From Burkholderiales bacterium (lineage in GTDB: Bacteria > Pseudomonadota > Gammaproteobacteria > Burkholderiales > CAIKXV01), in the NCBI GenBank assembly GCA_014379045.1, contig JACMMK010000128.1, positions 1 to 33,039 of the forward strand: 33,039 nucleotides of DNA, read 5' to 3'. The position numbers were made by a program, and so were the translations under genes. The notes beneath the pieces are model-generated. The model was not told where the DNA came from. It ran no database searches and worked only from the letters and a program-made list of their open reading frames with translations. Shown piece after piece: positions 1-7,588 of the stretch (positions are counted from its first letter, which is position 1; each line of letters begins with the position of its first letter).

Positions 1-660
1 AGCATCGTGCGGGCCGGCCGGGAAGGGGGCGACAGCGTGCGCCGCGTAGCTGACGCGGGCGCCGAACTCGTGGCGGGCGTCGGCATCGTGCTGCCGGCCA
101 CGTCGGCGATCGCCGCCGGTCTGGACCTCGGCGCTCAGATCTACAGGCAGCTCGCCGCTGTACGTGCGGCGCGGGCGCTCGATGAATCGCTGGAACGAAT
201 GCAGCCGGTGGTCGATCGCGTCACCGAACTGATCGCAGCACAGCTCGACGAGGCACGCGTGATACTCGTCGCGGCGACGCGCATCGGCGAGGTGAAGCTG
301 CGTTCGCAGTTCGCCGACGAGACCGGCTATCTGCTCGCGCTGCGCAAGGAGCGCGTGGCGCTGTATGCACTGACGCCGCTCACATCGGCAAACGTCGAGC
401 GCCTGCTGCAGATCGAGCGCGTCGAGCGCGCGGTACTCGCGCGTCTGGCACCGATGAACACGGAACTGCGCGCCGGCAACCTGCGCCTGCAATCGGCGCT
501 GCAGCTGACCGCCAGCACACGGCAGGCACTCGCCGACTGGTCGCTGGCCCATCGACAACTGCTCGCCTCGGTGCGCGACGGCACGCCGCTCGATCCGCAG
601 GCGCTCACGCAATCGGTGATCGAACTGCGCGAACTCGTGCAGAGGCTGCGAACGCGGTGA
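1..660 (+). CDS. Hypothetical alpha-helical protein, 5'-partial
   Basis: The reading frame is open to the window's first base and ends with TGA at 658-660, so the true start may lie upstream; the first in-window start is GTG at 7 (217 aa). I do not recognise a family. Residues about 20-48 (counted from GTG 7) form a hydrophobic, Gly/Ala-rich stretch (LVAGVGIVLPATSAIAAGL) that could insert into a membrane or pack as a buried helix. The rest is charged, Leu/Ala-rich and predicted to be long amphipathic helices or coiled coil, with many Glu, Arg and Gln. It is followed 134 bp later by a second all-helical small protein and then a TIR gene on the same strand, so it probably belongs to the same conflict-type operon. 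A role as a pore-forming or adaptor component is possible but is only inference. Confidence 0.6.
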   Translation, partial: SIVRAGREGGDSVRRVADAGAELVAGVGIVLPATSAIAAGLDLGAQIYRQLAAVRAARALDESLERMQPVVDRVTELIAAQLDEARVILVAATRIGEVKLRSQFADETGYLLALRKERVALYALTPLTSANVERLLQIERVERAVLARLAPMNTELRAGNLRLQSALQLTASTRQALADWSLAHRQLLASVRDGTPLDPQALTQSVIELRELVQRLRTR

Positions 661-794
661 GCGGTTCAGACACGACGACGTCGATGACGCGCGCACACGG
701 CCTGGTCGAACCAGGCAAGACGAACTGAGATGAGCGCGCCGGCGGGGCTGCAGCCATCGGCACCGGTGAACCCTAACGACTGGCGAGGTATCGA

Positions 795-1334
795 ATGAGC
801 CAAGACACGCGGCAGAGCGCGACCGACGACTGGGACCGCATCGAAGGCATCGAGGGCTGGACGCGCAAGCTGCGCTCGCTGTTGCAGGAAGACGCCGCGC
901 TCGCGGCAAAGGCGAGCGATACCTCGGCTCGGCTCGCGATGAGCGAACGGCTGACGCAGTTCGTCGAGCATTCGTTTCCGAACACCGACGCGATCAAGGC
1001 GCTCGACGCGATCGCGACCCGCGCTGCCATCGGCATGCTCGAACAGACGATTGACGAACGTCTGCGCAGCCTGGTCACGCGCAATCTCGAACTGGCGACG
1101 CTGACCAAGCAGCTCGAAGTCGGCACCGACGACGCGCACACGGCCGCAGCGAGCATCCGCCTGGCGCGCGCAGAGAAGACGCTCACCGCGCTGAACGAGG
1201 GCGTGACGATGCTGCGCGAACTGCGCACCAGTCTGAAGCCGGAGGACGATCGACAACTCGTGGCCAGCATCGACAGGGCGATGCTCGCGACGCAGGCGGT
1301 GCGCGCACTGCTTGAGCGCACCCGGGTCGGGTGA
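795..1334 (+). CDS. Hypothetical alpha-helical protein upstream of TIR gene
   Basis: This 179-residue protein is soluble, charged and predicted to be almost entirely helical, with heptad-like Leu/Ala spacing over residues 25-175. No signal peptide, membrane span or enzymatic motif is visible and I do not recognise the family. The ATG at 795 has a GAGG ribosome-binding site seven bases upstream. Its stop codon overlaps the GTG start of the TIR gene (GTGA at 1331-1334), which indicates translational coupling. It resembles the preceding gene in size and helical character, so the two may be paired structural or sensing subunits for the TIR protein. That pairing is inferred from context only. Confidence 0.65.
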   Translation: MSQDTRQSATDDWDRIEGIEGWTRKLRSLLQEDAALAAKASDTSARLAMSERLTQFVEHSFPNTDAIKALDAIATRAAIGMLEQTIDERLRSLVTRNLELATLTKQLEVGTDDAHTAAASIRLARAEKTLTALNEGVTMLRELRTSLKPEDDRQLVASIDRAMLATQAVRALLERTRVG

Positions 1335-2233
1335 CGCGCGACATCGCCCGGTCGAACGCCGTGCCCGGCCCCGCCATCTTCCTGAGCTACCGTCGCGCCG
1401 ACACCGGCGGGTACGCGGGTCGACTCGCGGCGTCGCTCGAACAGCGCTTCGGTCCGGGCAGTGTTTTTCATGACGTGGTGACGATCGCCCCGGGCAAGGA
1501 TTTCGTCCAGGCGATCGAGGGCGCGATCGAACACGCGCAGGTGGTCCTGGTAGTGATCGGCGACACCTGGCTCGACGCCCGGCATGCCGACGGCGGGCCG
1601 CTCCTCGAACGCCCGGACGATTTCGTGCGCATCGAGGCGGCGACCGCGCTTGCTCTCTCGAAACCGGTGTTGCCGCTGCTCGTCGAAGGGGCGAAGATGC
1701 CCGATGAGAAGCGGCTACCCGACAATCTGAAGGCGCTGGCGCGGCAACAAGCGCTCGAGCTCTCCGACAGCCGCTGGGACTACGACTTCGAACGGCTGGT
1801 CGATTCGCTGCGCACCTTGACTGCGCTAACCGGTCCGACGGACGCCGCCGCGCCGCCCAGGCGACGGACGACGCTGCTCGCACTGGCCGCCGGTGCGGCG
1901 CTCACCGTCGCCGCAGCCGTGTACTTCCTGCAACCCGCACGCCCCCCTGACATTACCGGACGCTGGGATTTGCCCACCGGCAGTTTCTGGATCATCGTGC
2001 AGCAGGGCGATCGCTTCACGATCGAGGAAACGCATTACCAGTCCAGGGAGATATGGAAACGCGGAACCGGTACGATCGCCTCCGGACGCTTTGACTTCAC
2101 GCTCGCCTTGGTGTTCGAGCGCCGGGCGCCCGAAACCGGCAGTCTGCGTCTGTCGACCGATGCGCGCACGCTGGCAGGCGAACTGCGCCGCAGCGACGGC
2201 CGGTCCACCCCGATCGCGTTGACTCGTCACTGA
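1331..2233 (+). CDS. TIR domain protein with transmembrane helix and outer beta-rich domain
   Basis: This 300-aa protein starts with GTG overlapping the previous stop by four bases. Residues 14-165 form a TIR domain: it opens with FLSYRR (17-22), has the VVLVVIGDTW strand (71-80), and has Glu102 in FVRIEAATAL at the position where bacterial TIR NADases carry the catalytic glutamate. Arg177-Arg179 precede one membrane span at about 180-200. The remaining 95 residues (GRWDLPTG to the end) look beta-rich with repeated Gly and aromatic residues, like a small lipocalin-like barrel. By the positive-inside rule the TIR domain is cytosolic and the tail outside. TIR proteins of this kind often cleave NAD or make NAD-derived signals in antiphage defence; that activity is inferred here. 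Context with TPR, patatin and nSTAND genes supports a conflict role. Confidence 0.85.
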   Translation: MTRDIARSNAVPGPAIFLSYRRADTGGYAGRLAASLEQRFGPGSVFHDVVTIAPGKDFVQAIEGAIEHAQVVLVVIGDTWLDARHADGGPLLERPDDFVRIEAATALALSKPVLPLLVEGAKMPDEKRLPDNLKALARQQALELSDSRWDYDFERLVDSLRTLTALTGPTDAAAPPRRRTTLLALAAGAALTVAAAVYFLQPARPPDITGRWDLPTGSFWIIVQQGDRFTIEETHYQSREIWKRGTGTIASGRFDFTLALVFERRAPETGSLRLSTDARTLAGELRRSDGRSTPIALTRH

Positions 2234-2296
2234 AATGGCCCAGCCACGCAATGCGCGTTTGACCGTCCGCATTACCCACCCGGCGGATCGAAGCCG

Positions 2297-4288
2297 ATGA
2301 AACCGCACGCGTTCGTCGCGATGCCGTTCGGCATCAAGCCCGGCCACGACGGCATCCCGATCGATTTCAACCGGGTGTTCAGCGAACTGATCCGTCCCGC
2401 GCTGGAACAGGCTGGCTGCGTCGTCTTCCGCGCCGATGAAGAGACGCGCGCCGGCGACATCCGCACCGACATGTTCCAGGAACTGCTGGTGGCGGACCTG
2501 GTGCTCGCCGATCTGACGCTCGACAACCCGAACGTGTGGTACGAACTCGGCGTGCGCCATGCGCTGCGCGCACGCGGCGTGGTGTTGATTCAGGGCCCGC
2601 GACCCACGCAACCGTTCGATATCTACACCGATCGTAAACTGCGCTATTCGGTCAAGGACGGCGGGCCCGACCCGGCAACCGTCGAGACGGATCGGGCGCG
2701 TCTGTCGACGATGGCGCGCGAGACGATCGATGCGAACAGCGCGCGCAAAGTCAGCCCGGTCTACACGCTACTCGATCACCTGCGCGAACCCGAGTGGCGC
2801 GACCTGCTGCTGTCGGAGGACAACGAGTTCAGCCGCGCCTACGAGGCCTGGCGCTCCCGGATGGAAGTCGCGCGTCAGAAGAATCGGGCCGGCGACATTC
2901 TCGTCCTGGCCGAGGAAACACCGACGCAGGCCCTGCAACTCGAAGCGCGGCGCGCGGCGGGCGATTGCCTGATCAAGTTGCGGCACTTCGATTTCGCGCT
3001 CGAACAGTTCGAGGCCGCCCTCGCGCTGGACGATCAGGATCGCAGTGCGCGCCTGAAACGCGCGCTGTGCCTCGCCCGGCTCGGACGCTTCGAAGAGGCG
3101 CGCGAAGAGGTGCGCAGGTTGCGTGACCAGCGCCCGGGCGATCCCGAGATCTGCACCCTGCTCGGACGCATCGAAATGGAGAGCTGGATTCAGCGCTGGC
3201 AGCAGCCCGACCCCGGCGGCGGCGCAACGCCCTCGGGATCGGGTGCCGGCAGCACCACTGCGTCGCTGCGGGCGGCCGCCGCCGCCGAAGAAGCGAGCCT
3301 GTCCGACGCGATCGAACCCTATCGCACCGCGTTCACCCTGCAACCCGCGAACTACTATGCCGGCGTTGCCTGGCTCACCCTTGCGACACTGCATGTGCAC
3401 CTGACCGAACGCGCCGACCCGGCGTTGATCGAACAGGTGCTGGGCGGTGTGCACTGGTCATGCCTGAGCGCGCTCGAGCGCAGTCCGCGCGACTACACGT
3501 CGCGCGCGAGCTACGCGGAGATGTGCCTGCTCTGCTTCGACGCGGGGCGCGTTCGGGAGTCCTGGAGCACCGCGGTCGCCGCCGCCAACCGTGACTGGTT
3601 CGCGCTCGACTCGTCCCGGCAGACGCTTGCGATGTTAAGAGACCTCGAGTTCCGACCGACGGAAACGGCGCTCGCGCTGTCGATCGTCGAGCGCGAGATC
3701 GCGCGTGCGGCACCGCCGTTCCAGCCCCGCCAGGTGTTCGTGTTCAGCGGACACATGATCGATCAGCCGACGCGACCGATACCGAGATTTCCGATGGAAA
3801 AGTCCACTGGGGCGGCCGCACGCATCGGTTCGGCACTCGATCAGTTAAGTGCGGGGCCCGGCGATCTGGCGCTCTGCCAGGCTGCCGCCGGCGGCGATCT
3901 GCTGTTCCTCGAAGCGTGTCAGCAGCGCAGCGTACGCTGCCAGATGATGTTGCCGTTTCCCGAGCCCGATTATATCGAGCGCTCGGTGTTGCCGGCCCAG
4001 GAAGGGGAGTCGTGGCGCGAACGCTACTACGCGGCCAAGCAGAAACTGACCGACCCGCCGAGAATCATGACGGTAGAGATCGGGCCGCTGCCACGAGGCG
4101 CGAACGCGTATGAACGCTGCAATCTCTGGTCGTTGAACACCGCGCTCGCGTGGGGCGTCGAACGCGTGCGTTTCGTCTGCCTGTGGAACGGTATCGGCGG
4201 CGATGGTCCCGGCGGCACCGCCCACATGTACAACGAGGTCAAGCGGCGTACCGGCCGCGTGACCTGGATCGACGTGCGCTCGTTGTGA
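2297..4288 (+). CDS. TPR protein with N-terminal TIR/NDT-like and C-terminal SLOG-like domains
   Basis: This 663-aa protein has three parts. Residues 1-150 start with HAFVAMPFG and contain VLADLTLDNPNVWYELGVRHAL; this is the Rossmann-like domain related to TIR and nucleoside 2-deoxyribosyltransferases found in DUF4071 (TRAFs-binding-like) proteins. Residues about 185-470 are helical and TPR-like, with ALEQFEAALALDDQDRSA and GRFEEAREEVRRL as clear repeats, and a low-complexity Gly/Ser/Ala linker near residues 305-330. Residues about 478-663 begin VFVFSGHMID and carry AAAGGDLLFLEAC (about 530-541) and MLPFPEPDYIERSV, an alpha/beta pattern that looks like a SLOG-type nucleotide-binding fold. The SLOG assignment is my inference. 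Such proteins are usually predicted to sense or process nucleotide signals. It lies 63 bp after the TIR gene and 127 bp before the patatin, probably in one operon. Confidence 0.75.
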   Translation: MKPHAFVAMPFGIKPGHDGIPIDFNRVFSELIRPALEQAGCVVFRADEETRAGDIRTDMFQELLVADLVLADLTLDNPNVWYELGVRHALRARGVVLIQGPRPTQPFDIYTDRKLRYSVKDGGPDPATVETDRARLSTMARETIDANSARKVSPVYTLLDHLREPEWRDLLLSEDNEFSRAYEAWRSRMEVARQKNRAGDILVLAEETPTQALQLEARRAAGDCLIKLRHFDFALEQFEAALALDDQDRSARLKRALCLARLGRFEEAREEVRRLRDQRPGDPEICTLLGRIEMESWIQRWQQPDPGGGATPSGSGAGSTTASLRAAAAAEEASLSDAIEPYRTAFTLQPANYYAGVAWLTLATLHVHLTERADPALIEQVLGGVHWSCLSALERSPRDYTSRASYAEMCLLCFDAGRVRESWSTAVAAANRDWFALDSSRQTLAMLRDLEFRPTETALALSIVEREIARAAPPFQPRQVFVFSGHMIDQPTRPIPRFPMEKSTGAAARIGSALDQLSAGPGDLALCQAAAGGDLLFLEACQQRSVRCQMMLPFPEPDYIERSVLPAQEGESWRERYYAAKQKLTDPPRIMTVEIGPLPRGANAYERCNLWSLNTALAWGVERVRFVCLWNGIGGDGPGGTAHMYNEVKRRTGRVTWIDVRSL

Positions 4289-4415
4289 GCGCGCCGAGCA
4301 CTACCGGCACGGCGCCCGGTGCGCGTCGCGCCTGCCCTGCTGTCCTGCCGCCCCGCCATCCCGGTCGTAGCCGACCACCCCTGCATCCCTGAACCCCCGC
4401 GAAAAGGAGTCTTCG

Positions 4416-5588
4416 ATGAGCGCAGCCCTGATCGAACGTATTGCAAGTCCCGGCCCGAAGAAGATCCTCGCCTGCGACGGCGGCGGCATTCTCGGCCTGA
4501 TGTCGGTCGAAGTGCTGGCCAAGCTCGAAGCCGACCTGCGCGTCGCACGCGGCGACCCGACCCTCGTTCTTTCGGATTTCTTCGATTTCTGCTGCGGCAC
4601 CAGCACCGGCGCGATCATCGCCACCTGCCTCTCGGCCGGCATGTCGATCGACGAGATCCGCGCGTTCTACGTGGGCAGCGGCAAGCAGATGTTCGACAAG
4701 GCTTCGCTGTTCAAGCGCCTTCGCTTCAACTACAACGACGAACCGCTTGCCCAGAAACTGCGCGTCGAACTCAACCGTGCACTCGGACGCAGCGAAGGTC
4801 CGCCCTTTGCTTCACTCGGCGACGAGAACCTGCGCACGCTGCTGATGATGGTGATGCGCAATCACACCACCGACTCGCCGTGGCCGGTGTCGAACAATCC
4901 CCACGCGCGTTACAACGCAGCGCAACGCGGTGACTGCAACCTCAATCTCCCGCTGTGGAAACTCGTGCGTGCGAGTACCGCTGCGCCGACGTTCTTTCCG
5001 CCCGAAGTCGTGCTTTTCGGGGAAGGTTCGCCCAAAGAGTATTCGTTCATCTTCGTCGATGGCGGCGTGACCACCTACAACAATCCCGCGTTCCTCGCCT
5101 TCCAGATGGCTACCGCCGCTCCCTACCAGGTGAACTGGAAAACCGGCGTCGACCAGATGTTGATCGTGTCGATCGGCACCGGCAGCGCGGCCAAGGCGCG
5201 GCCCGACCTGGCCACCGGTGACCTCAATCTGCTGCATTACGCGACGACGATACCCTCGGCGCTGATGAACGCCGCCTCCGCGGGTTGGGACATGGCCTGC
5301 CGCACGCTCGGCGCGTGCCGTTTCGGCCCGTCGATCGATCGCGAGGTCGGCGACATGACGCTCGCTGAAGGTTCTCCCTCTAACTGGACGGCCGAGAAGC
5401 TGTTCACCTACGTGCGCTACGATCCCGATGTCACCCAGCCCGGGCTCGACGCCCTCGGCCTCTCGTCGATCCAGGCGGCGAACGTGCAGGTGATGGATTC
5501 GGTCGAGTTCATTCCCGACATTCAAGCGGTCGGTAAAGCGTATGCCGAACACCATGTCACCCTCGAGCACGTTCGTCCGTTCGTCTGA
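4416..5588 (+). CDS. Patatin-like phospholipase
   Basis: The 390-aa product carries all patatin hallmarks: the oxyanion loop DGGGILG (21-27), the nucleophile elbow GTSTG (61-65, Ser63) and the catalytic DGG (Asp215). There is no signal peptide, so it should act on the cytosolic face of the membrane, hydrolysing phospholipid acyl esters. The ATG at 4416 is preceded by AAAGGAG at ideal spacing. Patatins of this size act as membrane-degrading effectors in several antiphage systems (for example CapV in CBASS), but no cyclic-nucleotide synthase is visible here. Its place after the TIR and TPR genes suggests it is an effector of that operon. Its last 32 bases overlap the tail of the convergent membrane-protein gene. 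Confidence 0.92.
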   Translation: MSAALIERIASPGPKKILACDGGGILGLMSVEVLAKLEADLRVARGDPTLVLSDFFDFCCGTSTGAIIATCLSAGMSIDEIRAFYVGSGKQMFDKASLFKRLRFNYNDEPLAQKLRVELNRALGRSEGPPFASLGDENLRTLLMMVMRNHTTDSPWPVSNNPHARYNAAQRGDCNLNLPLWKLVRASTAAPTFFPPEVVLFGEGSPKEYSFIFVDGGVTTYNNPAFLAFQMATAAPYQVNWKTGVDQMLIVSIGTGSAAKARPDLATGDLNLLHYATTIPSALMNAASAGWDMACRTLGACRFGPSIDREVGDMTLAEGSPSNWTAEKLFTYVRYDPDVTQPGLDALGLSSIQAANVQVMDSVEFIPDIQAVGKAYAEHHVTLEHVRPFV

Positions 5589-7248
5589 GCCCGTGAACGT
5601 GCGCGCGACCGGAGTCCGGCGGCGCAGCGCCGAGCGCGACTTGAAGCAGGCGCTTGCGCAGGAGCGTGCGGGACGAGCGATCTTCGTGCGTCAGATCGAT
5701 CCACGACAGCACGCTCGCATCCGCGTCGGGCGCACGCGCCAGCGAACGTTCGGCCAGCGCCCGATCGGTGTTCTCGTCGGCAACGAATACGCAGTCGGCC
5801 ACCCGCCCGACGCCGGCCAGCTGCTGCAGCTCGAATACGCAACCGGCATTCGACGCGGTAAAGCCGCGCAGATCCATCAACACGACCCGGCTGCGCGCCA
5901 CCAGTGCCTGCAGTGTCGGGCGCCACGTGTCGTCGAAACAGAAAAACTCCTCGATGCGGTAACGCCCATCAGGATCGACGCGCGCCTGCTGCAACGCGTG
6001 CAGCCGGGCGGCAAGCCCTGCGCGGTCGGCGACATAGCTCGACTCGATCTCGCCGTGCGCGAACGCCAGTGCCTCGTCGACATCGACCGAGCGCAGCGCG
6101 AGATCGGCGCCGGCGATCATTGCCACCGGCCCGGTGAAGCGCCAGCGCGCGGCCACCGCGTCGAACAATCGCTCGGTACGCTGCTGATGCCCGAACACCC
6201 GCAACAGCAACAGCGCGGGTCCGTCGCCGCGGCGTCCCAGATCGAGCCGACGCAACAGAAGCCTCACCCCGAAGAAGTAGACGACGTACGCCCCTGCCGC
6301 GCACACCAGTGCAGTCGATGGACCGTAGCGCCACAGCGAGGTCAGCCCGAACGCGACGATGACGCCCCACCAGGCATCGGCGAGCAGTTGCATGTCGCTG
6401 AAGCGGCGGGCGCGGTAGCGCGCGGCCAGTGCCCCGGCTGCGCGCCACGCGAACCAGCCGACCGGCAGGCTCGCGCCAAGAATGATCGACGCGGGCCCCG
6501 TGTTCATCGCCAACAGGCGTATCGGCGTCAATTCGAGCGGCTCGGTCCCGGCGAACAGAAGCATGAAACCGTGATAGACGATTGCAATCACCAGCGACAG
6601 CGACATCACCATGACGAGGACGAGCGGCAGCACGTTGCGCAGGCGCGGGCGCCCGGTCAGGTAGACCAGCGCTGCGGGCACCGCGGCAGTCCAACCGAAG
6701 CCCGCGAGAAAATAGCCCGCATTGAGCAGCAGTTCGAGGGTGAGTTCGCGTCCGGTCGCCAGGCGCAGCAGTGCCGGCACCGCCACGGCGAGGACGGTGC
6801 CGATGGCACACACCAACGCGAACCCGAGCCAGGTCTGCCGGCGCTCCGCGTGTACCAGCGCTGCGATGATGAACAGCGCGGCGGCCCAGTTGGGATACCA
6901 CCAGATCGCCGCCCGCAACGCGCCCAGCCCGTCGCTCGACTCGCGCCACAATTCGAACATCGGCGGGGCATGAAGGACTGCTGCGGACAATCCGAACGCC
7001 ACCGCGTACGCGAACACGAGCCCTCGCCGGACCCGTACGTCGTCTTGCGCGTGGGTGGCAAACGCGCGCGCCGGGGGCGGCGGCGCCATCGGCTGCCCGG
7101 CGTCGAAGTCGCGCGCATTCGACACCATGCGCATCGTCCTGGCGAGCGCACGCCGATAGAAACCGAGAAACGCCCACGTGACGAGCAGCGAGACGAGCAA
7201 GCCGCTGGCAAGGGCGTAGAGAATTTCTCCCGACTGTATCGTGGACAT
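5557..7248 (-). CDS. Polytopic membrane protein with C-terminal cytosolic domain
   Basis: The 563-aa product has about eight or nine predicted membrane spans between residues 9 and 330 (for example 9-30, 76-96, 119-133, 141-161, 176-197, 206-232, 246-268, 292-306, 311-333). From about 345 to 545 it is soluble. This part contains LLLLRVFGHQQRTERLF, VAMIAGADLAL, FFCFDDTWRPTL, VVLMDLRGFT (456-463) and GCVFELQQL. The alternation of hydrophobic strands with helices suggests a Rossmann/TIR-like alpha/beta fold, but I cannot name the family. ATG at 7248 is used. It is convergent with the patatin and divergent from the small membrane ORF at 7310. Codon use and GC match its neighbours. It is probably part of the conflict locus as a membrane sensor or effector; this is inference from position. 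Confidence 0.8.
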   Translation of the reverse strand: MSTIQSGEILYALASGLLVSLLVTWAFLGFYRRALARTMRMVSNARDFDAGQPMAPPPPARAFATHAQDDVRVRRGLVFAYAVAFGLSAAVLHAPPMFELWRESSDGLGALRAAIWWYPNWAAALFIIAALVHAERRQTWLGFALVCAIGTVLAVAVPALLRLATGRELTLELLLNAGYFLAGFGWTAAVPAALVYLTGRPRLRNVLPLVLVMVMSLSLVIAIVYHGFMLLFAGTEPLELTPIRLLAMNTGPASIILGASLPVGWFAWRAAGALAARYRARRFSDMQLLADAWWGVIVAFGLTSLWRYGPSTALVCAAGAYVVYFFGVRLLLRRLDLGRRGDGPALLLLRVFGHQQRTERLFDAVAARWRFTGPVAMIAGADLALRSVDVDEALAFAHGEIESSYVADRAGLAARLHALQQARVDPDGRYRIEEFFCFDDTWRPTLQALVARSRVVLMDLRGFTASNAGCVFELQQLAGVGRVADCVFVADENTDRALAERSLARAPDADASVLSWIDLTHEDRSSRTLLRKRLLQVALGAAPPDSGRAHVHGLRRTDERARG

Positions 7249-7309
7249 CGGTGTCGTCCAGGCGCATAACTGCGCTGAGAGTTCCGCAAACTACCGCGCC
7301 CGAAGACCC

Positions 7310-7534
7310 ATGGCAACCGTCGAATCCAGCGACTCTGCGCCTTCTACAGCGCGACCCTCCGCGTCGGCCGCGGCGAGTGGTCAGGCGATCGCGGACAATG
7401 TCGCGCCGCGCATCCGCGCATCGCGCTGGCTCCCAGGTTGGGCACGCTTCATACTCGCGCTCTGGGCCGTGGTACTGCTTTTGCTCGCGTTTCAACATGT
7501 TTCGCTGATGCTGTTCACTGCATCTGTCGGCTGA
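7310..7534 (+). CDS. Putative small single-span membrane protein
   Basis: ATG at 7310 opens a 74-residue frame. The N-terminal half is Ser/Ala/Pro-rich and polar. Residues about 49-68 (FILALWAVVLLLLAFQHVSL) form one strong membrane span preceded by basic residues, so the N-terminus is predicted to be cytosolic. The frame continues upstream to a GTG at 7241, but that start would overlap the beginning of the divergent gene, so the ATG is preferred. No family is recognised. The hydrophobic helix and plausible coding pattern argue for a real gene, yet it lacks a clear ribosome-binding site. It lies 54 bp upstream of the TIR-triple gene. Confidence 0.45.
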   Translation: MATVESSDSAPSTARPSASAAASGQAIADNVAPRIRASRWLPGWARFILALWAVVLLLLAFQHVSLMLFTASVG

Positions 7535-7588
7535 CACCCCGCGCTCGTCCCCATCACGGGCAGACCTGAACCGCACCGCACGCTTTCG

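Noticed and set aside
5542..7269. 575-codon plus-strand frame opposite the membrane protein
   Set aside because: It is Arg/Gln/His-rich low-complexity sequence without domains and lies antisense to a gene with clear membrane spans; it is a GC-driven shadow frame.
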